From positions 186,001-250,000 of the forward strand of contig NZ_UETR01000006.1 of assembly GCF_900491745.1 (NCBI RefSeq): a stretch of DNA of 64,000 bases. The letters are read 5' to 3'. The notes under the pieces were generated by a model. It had not been told where the DNA came from and did not search any database. It saw nothing but the letters and a program-made list of their open reading frames with translations. Every line of letters begins with the position of its first letter. Within the stretch, counting starts at the first letter, position 1. Of this stretch, positions 47,689-54,905 are shown in pieces. Both the position numbers and the translations under genes were made by a program. This DNA comes from Amarolinea aalborgensis (GTDB lineage Bacteria > Chloroflexota > Anaerolineae > SSC4 > Amarolineaceae).

Positions 47689-48054
47689 TCAAATAGGCCG
47701 CGCCTGTCCGTTGTCTCCCTGGGCATGGTCCGCTTCGAGCTGGGCCAGATCATCTCGGATCGCCTGTTTCAGCGGGATGCCGATGCGATGGGCCGCGGAG
47801 CCAATGGCGTGAGAGGTCGCGGGGCCGCCGATCACCAGCAGCGCGATCAGGACAAGCCCTTTGCCGAAATCGAGCGGCGTCAGCGCGACCGTCGCCAGCA
47901 GAAGTAGCACGACGCCGAACACGCTGACCTTGCCTGTTGCGTGCAGCCGTGTATAGACATCGGGCATACGAATGTAGCCAAGCACGCCCAACACCGAAAA
48001 AGTCGTGCCGGTCACGACTGCGAGGATGGCGATTAGTTCAACGATTGTTTGCAT
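47689..48054 (-). CDS. mnhG: Na+/H+ antiporter subunit G (MnhG/MrpG)
   Basis: A protein of 121 aa from the ATG at 48054. Three membrane helices precede a hydrophilic C-terminus. The family motif is FSVLGVLGYIRMPDVYTRLHATGKVSVFG in part, with the central MPDVYTRLHA diagnostic of MnhG. It is the last gene of the mnh operon. The frame upstream of 48054 encodes only repeat-derived sequence. Confidence 0.93.
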   Translation of the reverse strand: MQTIVELIAILAVVTGTTFSVLGVLGYIRMPDVYTRLHATGKVSVFGVVLLLLATVALTPLDFGKGLVLIALLVIGGPATSHAIGSAAHRIGIPLKQAIRDDLAQLEADHAQGDNGQARPI

Positions 48055-48067
48055 GGGATTGGGTCTC

Positions 48068-48130
48068 TGCTGCGTGATACGTGACACGTGATGCGTGAAC
48101 ATGCAATCACGATTCACGCAATCACGTCAT
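48068..48130. repeat. GTGATNCGTGA-type repeat between mnhF and mnhG
   Basis: The gap contains GCGTGATACGTGACACGTGA followed by an inverted block GATTCACGCAATCACG, forming an imperfect palindrome of 8-9 base units. A related tract lies in frame inside the mnhAB gene (51862-51905). It belongs to the set of dispersed repeats that fill the gaps of this operon. Confidence 0.7.
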
Positions 48131-48133
48131 CAC

Positions 48134-48409
48134 TCAAAACATCTGTTGATCCGCGATATACTTTGCCAGCGCAATCGTGCTCACGAAGCCCAACGCGGCC
48201 AGGCCCAGGGCCACGTCAATGGTGGTTGCATTGACCAGGATCAGGGCGATCAGTACCAGCACCGCCAACATCAGCGTGCCCACCAGGTCGGCGCCGATCA
48301 GCCGGTCAATGACGTTTTCCCCGCGCCACACCCGCCACACGCAGACCGCGATCAGCGCGATGTGGATCGCCAGGGCGATGTTCAAGACGATGGCAAGGAT
48401 TTGGCTCAT
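48134..48409 (-). CDS. mnhF: Na+/H+ antiporter subunit F (MnhF/MrpF)
   Basis: A protein of 91 aa with three membrane helices. The conserved stretch is VWRGENVIDRLIGADLVGT, with its Arg-Leu and Asp as in MnhF, followed by VDVALGLAALGFVSTIALAK. The start overlaps the stop of mnhE by four bases. It is a small structural subunit of the Mrp complex in the cytoplasmic membrane. Confidence 0.93.
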   Translation of the reverse strand: MSQILAIVLNIALAIHIALIAVCVWRVWRGENVIDRLIGADLVGTLMLAVLVLIALILVNATTIDVALGLAALGFVSTIALAKYIADQQMF

Positions 48410-48885
48410 ACGACAATCTTGCTCAATAGATCGCGGCGCATCGTCTGCGCCTCCGCGGCATACTCGGCCGAGTGGGTAGCGTCCAGGCAGTGCGTGTACA
48501 GGATGCCATCCTGGCTGATGCCAATTACCAGCTCGCCGGGTGTGATGGAGATGGCATGTGCGCTGAGCGCCGCGCCCCATTCGCTGTCACACCCGGAATC
48601 AATGGCGACAATGCCCGGCCGGATCGGCAGCGCCGGGTCGAGCACGATGCGCGCCACGCCGATGCCGCTCTTGACCACGTCGGCGGCCAGGATGGCAATG
48701 TAGCGGACAACTGCCCACGCCGCCGCCGGCAGCCGGCGCAGATCCATCTGCCCGCCTTGCGGCCGCAACAGCAACGTTGCACCTCCGGCAACCAACCCGC
48801 CCAAGAGGATGTTGCTTGGCTGCCAGTTGCCAGTCAGCGCCAGGTAGATGACCAACAGAATGAGAATTGTTCGAAGATGGTGCAC
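48406..48885 (-). CDS. mnhE: Na+/H+ antiporter subunit E (MnhE/MrpE)
   Basis: A protein of 159 aa from a GTG at 48885 with GGAGG seven bases upstream. One to two N-terminal helices (RTILILLVIYLALTGNW) precede the conserved soluble part SGIGVARIVLDPALPIRPGI, the MnhE signature, ending in a cytoplasmic domain with TPGELVIGISQDG. The longer frame upstream of 48885 runs into a palindromic repeat. Confidence 0.92.
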   Translation of the reverse strand: MHHLRTILILLVIYLALTGNWQPSNILLGGLVAGGATLLLRPQGGQMDLRRLPAAAWAVVRYIAILAADVVKSGIGVARIVLDPALPIRPGIVAIDSGCDSEWGAALSAHAISITPGELVIGISQDGILYTHCLDATHSAEYAAEAQTMRRDLLSKIVV

Positions 48886-48913
48886 CGCATAGCCTCCAAG
48901 AACGGGAGAGTAT

Positions 48914-48982
48914 CTCACACAAAGACACGAAGACACTAAGGTTTCTTTTTTCATCTCTTTGTGCCTTTGTGTTTTCGTGTGA
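48914..48982. repeat. Palindromic CACAAAGACACGAAG repeat, mnhD-mnhE gap
   Basis: One 69-bp imperfect inverted repeat with CTCACACAAAGACACGAAGA on one side and TGCCTTTGTGTTTTCGTGTG on the other. It fills the whole gap between mnhD and mnhE. Seven copies of this family lie in the operon. Confidence 0.85.
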
Positions 48983-48990
48983 AACCTCTC

Positions 48991-50490
48991 TTATCTCCCC
49001 AGCACCGCCGCGATATAGAGTCCCGGATCCCCCAGCCACGCGGCCACGTCGTTCGCCAGGCGCAGCAGCGGCTCGGCCCAGAAGCCCAGCAGCAGGCACA
49101 GGCCGATCAGCAGCGCGGGAGCCAGGAGGTTGTCTCCGCCCGGCTTGGCCTTGACGCCTTCAGCGGGCGGCGTCCACCAGATGAGCTGGAACGCGCGCAC
49201 CACGTAGACCAGCGTGATGATGCTGGCGACGCCGATCGCGGCCAGCGCCGGGTACTGGCCGGCCAGCACGCCCCCGCGGAAGAGCGCCAACTTGCCGATG
49301 AAGCCGTTGGTGGGCGGGATGCCGGCCAGCGCCAGCCCACCGAGCAGGAAGAGCGCGCCCATGCCCGGCAGCGACTTGCCCAGGCCGGTGATATTGGCGA
49401 ATGCGGCCGACTTGATCGGCGCCCGGCTGGCGGTGGCGCCGGCCAGCATCAGCAGCGCGGCCTTGATCAGGCTGTGGTTCACCGTCAGCACGATCGCGGC
49501 GGCCAGCGCGACCGGCGTGCCCCAGCCGATGCCGACCAGGATGAAACCGATCTGCGCCAGGGTCGAGTAGGCCAGCATGCGCTTGGCGTTGTGCGTGCCC
49601 AGCGCGGCCAACCCGCCGAAGATCACGCCGCCGACCCCCAGGACGACCAGCAGACCTCGCAGCGTCGCGGCCTGCGGTACGAAGAGCAGCGTGGTCATGC
49701 GCAGAAAGCCGTACACCCCCACCTTCACCACCACCGACGACAGCATCGCACTGACCGCCGTGGGCGCGGCCGTGTGGAAGTCGGGCTGCCAGAAGTGAAA
49801 CGGCGCCACCGCGCTCTTCACCATGAAAAAGACAAACATCAGCACCATCGCCATGTAGTGCAGCGGCGGCGCCCCACCCGCATCCTTCGACAGGCTCAGG
49901 ATGCGAGCAGCCAGATCAGCCATGTTCAGCGTACCGTAGGAGACGTACAGCCCGCCGACCGCGCTCAGCAGGAAAATGCCGGCGAACAGGCTGATGAAGA
50001 AGTACTTGTACGCCGCCTCTGCGCCAGTGCGGTCGTCTGAAATGGCTGTCAGCACCGCGCCCGATGACACCAGCAGCTCGGCGAAGACGAACAGCGTGAA
50101 GATGTCGCCGGTCAGGAAGGTGCCCGTCAGCCCGGTCGTCAGGGTCAGAAAGAGCGGGAAGAAGGCTGGGTACGTCGCACACTTGTCGCGGCAGCCCAGC
50201 GCGTAGATCATCCCTGCCACCAGCACCCCCTGCGCCATGATGACCATCGTCGCACCCAGCAGGTCGCCCACCAGGCTGATACCGAACGGCGCGGCCCAGC
50301 CGCCGAGCTGGAAGACGACCGGCCCGCGCGTCCACACGGCCCACAGCAGCGCCGCGCTTGCCGTCGCCGACGTGAGCAGCGCGCCGAACGACCACGCCCG
50401 CTGCACCCGCGGCGCGCGCCACAGCAGCAGCCCGACCGCCGCGCCGGTCAGCGGGATGAGGATGGGAAGCAAAACCAGGTGTGTGTTCAC
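48991..50490 (-). CDS. mnhD: Na+/H+ antiporter subunit D (MnhD/MrpD)
   Basis: A protein of 499 aa from the GTG at 50490. The frame before that encodes a palindromic repeat. It has about 14 membrane helices with the proton_antipo_M core: FAELLVSSGAVLTAISDDRT, FFMVKSAVAPFHFWQPDFHT with the key lysine, and VLTVNHSLIKAALLMLAGAT with the second lysine. It is one of the two proton-translocating subunits of the complex, related to NuoN/NuoM. Confidence 0.94.
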   Translation of the reverse strand: MNTHLVLLPILIPLTGAAVGLLLWRAPRVQRAWSFGALLTSATASAALLWAVWTRGPVVFQLGGWAAPFGISLVGDLLGATMVIMAQGVLVAGMIYALGCRDKCATYPAFFPLFLTLTTGLTGTFLTGDIFTLFVFAELLVSSGAVLTAISDDRTGAEAAYKYFFISLFAGIFLLSAVGGLYVSYGTLNMADLAARILSLSKDAGGAPPLHYMAMVLMFVFFMVKSAVAPFHFWQPDFHTAAPTAVSAMLSSVVVKVGVYGFLRMTTLLFVPQAATLRGLLVVLGVGGVIFGGLAALGTHNAKRMLAYSTLAQIGFILVGIGWGTPVALAAAIVLTVNHSLIKAALLMLAGATASRAPIKSAAFANITGLGKSLPGMGALFLLGGLALAGIPPTNGFIGKLALFRGGVLAGQYPALAAIGVASIITLVYVVRAFQLIWWTPPAEGVKAKPGGDNLLAPALLIGLCLLLGFWAEPLLRLANDVAAWLGDPGLYIAAVLGR

Positions 50491-50509
50491 TGATTGGAAC
50501 CTTGTTTGG

Positions 50510-50575
50510 CTCACACAAAGACACGAAGATACCAAGAACCAGAAAATCCTTTGTGCCTTTGTGTCTCTGTGTGAG
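50510..50575. repeat. Palindromic CACAAAGACACGAAG repeat, mnhC-mnhD gap
   Basis: One 66-bp copy with outer arms CTCACACAAAGACACGAAGA and CCTTTGTGTCTCTGTGTGAG. It fills the gap between mnhC and mnhD almost completely and lies immediately upstream of the GTG start of mnhD. Confidence 0.85.
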
Positions 50576-50578
50576 ATT

Positions 50579-50911
50579 TCAGTGCTTCAGCTCGGCAATC
50601 TCATCCGCATCCGCCGTGTGGTAGCGCGTCGAGAGCACGTAGAGCAGCCCCAGCACCAGCGAGAAGCCGGCCATGCTGATCACGATGGCGGTGAGCACCA
50701 GCGCCTGGGGCAGCGCATCGCTGCGTTGGCCGGTCGCGTTGACATACGCCGCGACCGCGCCCTGGTACGCACCGGTGGACAGCAGGAACAGGTTCACCGC
50801 GTTAGCGATGATGATCAGCCCGATAGTCGAGCGGATCACGTTGCGGCGCAGCATCTGGAATACGCCGATCCCGAACATCGCGCCGATGGTAAGTGCTTTG
50901 AGCAGGTTCAT
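50579..50911 (-). CDS. mnhC: Na+/H+ antiporter subunit C (MnhC/MrpC)
   Basis: A protein of 110 aa with three membrane helices, homologous to NuoK. GIGVFQMLRRNVIRSTIGLI holds the first signature and GQRSDALPQALVLTAIVISM contains the conserved DALPQALVLTAIVI motif of MnhC. GAGGAAG precedes the ATG. It is separated from mnhAB by five palindromic repeats. Confidence 0.95.
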   Translation of the reverse strand: MNLLKALTIGAMFGIGVFQMLRRNVIRSTIGLIIIANAVNLFLLSTGAYQGAVAAYVNATGQRSDALPQALVLTAIVISMAGFSLVLGLLYVLSTRYHTADADEIAELKH

Positions 50912-50925
50912 ACTTCCTCTTGATT

Positions 50926-51164
50926 CTCACACAAAGACACGGAGGCACAAAGATATCTTTAGTTTTTCTCTTGGTGTCTTTGTGTCTCCGTGTGAGCTAC
51001 TTACTCATTCTCACACAAAGACACGGACGCACAAAGATATCTTTAGTTTTTCTCTTGGTGTCTTTGTGTCTCCGTGTGAGCTTCTTACTCATTCTCACAC
51101 AAAGACACGGAGGCACAAAGATATCTTTAGTTTTTCTCTTGGTGTCTTTGTGTCTCCGTGTGAG
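50926..51164. repeat. Three tandem palindromic repeats (84-bp period) in the mnhAB-mnhC gap
   Basis: Copies at 50926-50996, 51010-51080 and 51094-51164, nearly identical. Each has an arm CTCACACAAAGACACGGAGG and a counter-arm TGTCTTTGTGTCTCCGTGTG around an AT-rich centre. The only visible difference is GGACGC for GGAGGC in the second copy. The high identity suggests recent local duplication. Confidence 0.93.
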
Positions 51165-51191
51165 AAATCCTCTTTAGTTCTTCTCCTTGCG

Positions 51192-51356
51192 CACACAAAG
51201 ACACGAAGACACAGAGATTTTCAGCCTTTTTTTCTTGGTGTCTTTGTGTCTCCGTGTGAGAAATCCTCTTTAGTTCTTCTCCTTGCGCACACAAAGACAC
51301 GAAGACACAGAGATTTTCAGCCTTTTTTTCTTGGTGTCTTTGTGTCTCCGTGTGAG
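51192..51356. repeat. Two further palindromic repeats (96-bp period), the second overlapping the end of mnhAB
   Basis: Copies at 51192-51260 and 51288-51356 with arms CACACAAAGACACGAAGACA and TGTCTTTGTGTCTCCGTGTG, a centre different from the 84-bp group, and a shared spacer AAATCCTCTTTAGTTCTTCT. The second copy supplies the stop codon and the last dozen residues of mnhAB. Confidence 0.93.
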
Positions 51357-54265
51357 AAATCCTCTTTCGGATGCCCGAGCGCGGCCAGCGTCATGGACGC
51401 GCCGCCCAGCACCGTCAGGCAGATGGCGATCTCGAAGATGAACGAGGTGGTCAGGCCGAAGCCCTTCGGCAGCGTCAGCCCCAGCAGCTTGCCGTAGTCC
51501 AGGTGCGCGAAAAAGGCGCCGGTCAGCGCGGCCGAGAGGACCGCATCCAGGATCACCAGCAGCAGCCCCGCGCCGATCAGGCTGAAGGGCCGCAGCCACG
51601 GCAGCCGGCGCCGCGTCTCATTGTAGCCAAACACGATGTACCAGAACGCGATCGCCAGGCTGACGATCACGCCCGCGGTGAAGCCGTCGCCGGCCTGATC
51701 GTGACCGTACATCATTTGCACCGCGCCGAGCACCAGCATCACCGGCAGCAAGATCTGCGCCAGGGCGCGCACCAACGGCGACGGCCGCGTCCCGCCGATG
51801 CCCATAATCGCCTCGTCGTGATGCTCATCGCCGAGACCGTATTCGTGGGGCGTACCGGGCGCTGCGTGATTCGTGATTCGTGATTCGCCGATTCGCTGAT
51901 TTGCCCATTCCCCACGCGCCGCATACCGCAGCAGCGTGTATACCCCCAGCCCGGCCAGGCCGAAGACGGCGATCTCGATCAGTGTGTCGAAGCCGCGGAA
52001 GTCCACCACCACCGCGCCCACGATGTCGGCCGCGCCGGTGAGCGGCTTGGCGTTGGCTTCGTAAAACGGCGTGACGATGCTCAGTCGCGGCCGTGAGGTC
52101 AGTGCGAAGAAGGTCAGGAGCATCACGGCAGAGCCGGCCGCGGCCGCGATGGCGACATCCCGCACCAGCCCCCAGCGGCTCTGCTTGAAGGTCAGCTCCC
52201 AGGCGCGGCGGCGCTGCTCGCGCGGCAGGCTGCTCAGCGCCAACACCAAAATAACCACGCTGAGGATGTCTACCACCACCTGCACCAACGCGACGTCGGG
52301 CGCAGGCTCCAGCACCATCATCACGGCCACGCTCAGGCCCGATGCGCCCAGCGCCAGGATCGCGTTGAAGTCGCGGCGCAGGAAAATGCTGAGGCCCGCC
52401 GCGGCCGTCGCCAGGCCCAACACGAAGACGCGTAGGATCGCCAGCTCGTCCAGCACAAATGGCGGCAACGCGGTCGGCAGGGGCAGCCGGCCGAACAGCA
52501 GCATGAGCACGACCAGGCTCACCAGCATGACCGCCAGGTAGCGGCGCAGTTGGCCCGCTTGGGTGCGCGTCGCCAGGTAGGCGCCGCCATCCAGCATCCG
52601 CAAGGCGCCGGTGTGCAGGGCGTTGAAGCTGAAGCGCTCAGGCACGCGGCTTTGCAGTGTTCGCACGCGGGCACGGAACAGCCAGAGGATCAGCCCCAAC
52701 GACACGGCCACGATGCTCAAGATCAGCGGGGGGGTGATGCCGGCCCACAGCGCCAGCGACACCTTGACCTTGTCGCCGTAGGCGGCCGCGGCCGCGTTGG
52801 CGAAGAAGGCGGCCAGGCGCTCCGGTTCGGGCAGCAGGCCGAGCGCGAACGACAGCAGCGCCGGGACGAACGGCATCGCGATCATCCAGCGCGGCGCTTC
52901 GTGCGCCTGCACGTGCGGATCGCGCGGCCGGCCGAGGAAGGTGTCCCAAATCAACAGGCCGGCCTGGGCCAGGATCAGCGCGCCCGCGGCCACGACGGCC
53001 GCTGAGAGAAACGCGCTGCCCAGGAGCGGGATGCTCGGATGCGTCACCGAGGCGAGCAGCGTCTCTTTGGCCAGGAAGCCGAACATCGGCGGCAGCCCGG
53101 CCATCGAGAGCGCGGCGACCGTGCCCACGGCAAAGGTCAGCGGCATCGCCTGGCGCAGCCCACCCAGCCGGCGCAGATCGCGCGTCCCCGCCTCGTGATC
53201 CACGATGCCGGCGATCAGGAAGAGGGCCGACTTGTAAAGCGCGTGCGCCACCACGCTGATCACCAGCGCCTTGAACGCGGCCGAGGTGTCGCCGCCGATG
53301 AGCATCACCAACACGCCAAGCTGGCTGATGGTGGAATAGGCCAGCAGCGCCTTGAGATCGTGCTGCTTCAAGCCCAGGTAGGCGCCGGTCAGCATCGTCA
53401 CCAGCCCGAAACTGGTGAGCAGCCAGAACCAGGCGTCGGTCAGGCCCAAGGCCGGGTTCATGCGCGCCAGCAGGTAGACGCCGGCCTTGACCATCGTCGC
53501 CGAATGCAGGTACGCGCTGGCGGGCGTGGGCGCGGTCATGGCGTCGGGCAGCCAGATGTGCGCGGGCACCTGCGCGCTCTTGGTGAACGCGCCGAACGCC
53601 ACCAGCCCGAGCATCACGCCGTAAAGCGGGCTGCTGCGCAGCACATCGCCGCTGCGGAGAATCGTGGCGTAGTCCATGCCGCCCGCGGTCGAGCCGACGA
53701 AGATCAGCCCGGCCAGCAGCGCGATCCCGCCGCCGCCGGTGATGAAGAGCGACTTGAACGCGCCCCGCCGCGCCGCCTCATCTTTATACTTGTATGCGAT
53801 CAGCAGGAACGACGTGAGGCTGGTGCCTTCCCAGAAGACGAACAGGGTGATCACGTCGCCGGCCAGCAGCACGCCGAGCATCATCGTCATAAAGAGGAAC
53901 AGGTAAGCCAGGAAGCGCCACGCGCTGTGGTCGCCCTTGAAGTAGTAGCCGGTGTAGACTACGACCAGCGTGCCGATGCCCGTTACCAGCAGCAGGAAGA
54001 GCGCGCTGAGGCTGTCGAGATAGAGGCTGGCCGTCACACCGAGCGAGGGCATCCAATCCACGGCCACGGTGAGCGCGCTGCCGTTCGCAATGGCGGGCAG
54101 GCGGCCCAAAATGAAGACGAACGCCGCGAGCGGGAAGAGGGCCAGCAGCCAGGCGGCCTGCGTCATCGTCAGACGACGATTGAGCGCGGGATGGCCGTAG
54201 GCTGCGGCCAGGGCTGCGCCAGTCAGGGTAAGCAGAAGGGGGAGGGCCAAACGCATGTCCGTCAT
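51317..54265 (-). CDS. mnhA: Fused Na+/H+ antiporter subunits A and B (MnhA-MnhB)
   Basis: A protein of 982 aa. The N-terminal two thirds is an NuoL-like subunit with LFVFWEGTSLTSFLLIAYKY, GAFTKSAQVPAHIWLPDAMT holding the conserved lysine and histidine, and HDLKALLAYSTISQLGVLVM. The MbhE/DUF4040-like helices run to about 785. After a short hydrophilic linker, the C-terminal part (about 810-970) is an MnhB domain with ALAQILLPVMLVLGAVQMMY, GDGFTAGVIVSLAIAFWYIV and GLTTSFIFEIAICLTVLGGA. MnhB is a separate protein in many Mrp systems, so this is a fusion. The linker and the C-terminal tail appear to be repeat-derived. No ribosome-binding site is obvious; a second ATG lies three codons on. Confidence 0.93.
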   Translation of the reverse strand: MTDMRLALPLLLTLTGAALAAAYGHPALNRRLTMTQAAWLLALFPLAAFVFILGRLPAIANGSALTVAVDWMPSLGVTASLYLDSLSALFLLLVTGIGTLVVVYTGYYFKGDHSAWRFLAYLFLFMTMMLGVLLAGDVITLFVFWEGTSLTSFLLIAYKYKDEAARRGAFKSLFITGGGGIALLAGLIFVGSTAGGMDYATILRSGDVLRSSPLYGVMLGLVAFGAFTKSAQVPAHIWLPDAMTAPTPASAYLHSATMVKAGVYLLARMNPALGLTDAWFWLLTSFGLVTMLTGAYLGLKQHDLKALLAYSTISQLGVLVMLIGGDTSAAFKALVISVVAHALYKSALFLIAGIVDHEAGTRDLRRLGGLRQAMPLTFAVGTVAALSMAGLPPMFGFLAKETLLASVTHPSIPLLGSAFLSAAVVAAGALILAQAGLLIWDTFLGRPRDPHVQAHEAPRWMIAMPFVPALLSFALGLLPEPERLAAFFANAAAAAYGDKVKVSLALWAGITPPLILSIVAVSLGLILWLFRARVRTLQSRVPERFSFNALHTGALRMLDGGAYLATRTQAGQLRRYLAVMLVSLVVLMLLFGRLPLPTALPPFVLDELAILRVFVLGLATAAAGLSIFLRRDFNAILALGASGLSVAVMMVLEPAPDVALVQVVVDILSVVILVLALSSLPREQRRRAWELTFKQSRWGLVRDVAIAAAAGSAVMLLTFFALTSRPRLSIVTPFYEANAKPLTGAADIVGAVVVDFRGFDTLIEIAVFGLAGLGVYTLLRYAARGEWANQRIGESRITNHAAPGTPHEYGLGDEHHDEAIMGIGGTRPSPLVRALAQILLPVMLVLGAVQMMYGHDQAGDGFTAGVIVSLAIAFWYIVFGYNETRRRLPWLRPFSLIGAGLLLVILDAVLSAALTGAFFAHLDYGKLLGLTLPKGFGLTTSFIFEIAICLTVLGGASMTLAALGHPKEDFSHGDTKTPRKKG
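51862..51905. repeat. In-frame GATTCGTGATTCG repeat inside mnhAB
   Basis: Three units of GATTCGT and related GATTCGC units lie at the A-B junction of the fused gene and are translated as part of NQRIGESRITNHAAP. The type matches the repeat at 48068-48130 between mnhF and mnhG. Confidence 0.75.
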
Positions 54266-54316
54266 GGCGCGATACTATACCAGAGGTGGGCAAAAAATGC
54301 GACTTTTTCGCCCGTA

Positions 54317-54889
54317 TTAGCGAAAGAAGTCTATCCACTCGAAGCGAAAGGCGCGAGCGTCTCCAGCTAGCAGATCGGGCGGGGCTTCCAATTCAAAGAA
54401 GCCGTTTTCCAGCGGAATCCGTGCCTCCCCCGCCGTGTCCGTTACCAGGCGCAGCGGCAGCCAAAAGCGGCTGGCAGCTGTCAGTGATTCTTCGGTACCC
54501 GGTGCGCTGAGCAGGCTGCGCTGCTGCCTGACGATGGGCTGGCCTGCGCTCGCCACCGCTGCCGTGATGAGCGTGTCGCCGTAGATCAGGCGGAATTGTT
54601 CCAGGCCGCGCAAGTGCAGGCGAAAGATGAGGCGCGCGGGCTTGGCGCCCGGCGTCAAGCTGACGTCTGCCTCGCCGATGCCGCCCTGGCTGACCACCGT
54701 CAGCAGCGTCTGCGTGGGCGTCTGCGTCACCTCGATCTGCGCGTCTGGCCGGCGCGGCGTTGCGGTGATGACGGCCTGCGCCGGCGACGCCTGGCAGGCA
54801 GTCAATACCCAGGGTAAGGCCAGCAAGAGCAGCGGTCCACAGACGACCAATGCCGCTTTCAGAAATTTGGTGTACGCCTCGATGGTCAT
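54317..54889 (-). CDS. Uncharacterised lipoprotein
   Basis: A protein of 190 aa. The signal LLLLALPWVLTAC ends with a lipobox cysteine at about residue 32, followed by a short polar linker (SPAQAVITATPRRPDAQIEV). The mature domain is beta-rich, with RLIFRLHLRGLEQFRLIYGD and LTDTAGEARIPLENG-like strands, ending FRFEWIDFFR. No family is recognised. It starts 16 bases after the glycoside hydrolase gene, so the two are likely co-transcribed and surface-exposed. Confidence 0.75.
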   Translation of the reverse strand: MTIEAYTKFLKAALVVCGPLLLLALPWVLTACQASPAQAVITATPRRPDAQIEVTQTPTQTLLTVVSQGGIGEADVSLTPGAKPARLIFRLHLRGLEQFRLIYGDTLITAAVASAGQPIVRQQRSLLSAPGTEESLTAASRFWLPLRLVTDTAGEARIPLENGFFELEAPPDLLAGDARAFRFEWIDFFR

Positions 54890-54905
54890 CTTGAAAGCGC
54901 CTCCT

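Noticed and set aside
53039..54370. Long plus-strand open frame (443 codons) opposite mnhAB
   Set aside because: It is a shadow of the high-GC mnhAB gene, with composition biased to Arg, His and Gln, no domain and no ribosome-binding site.
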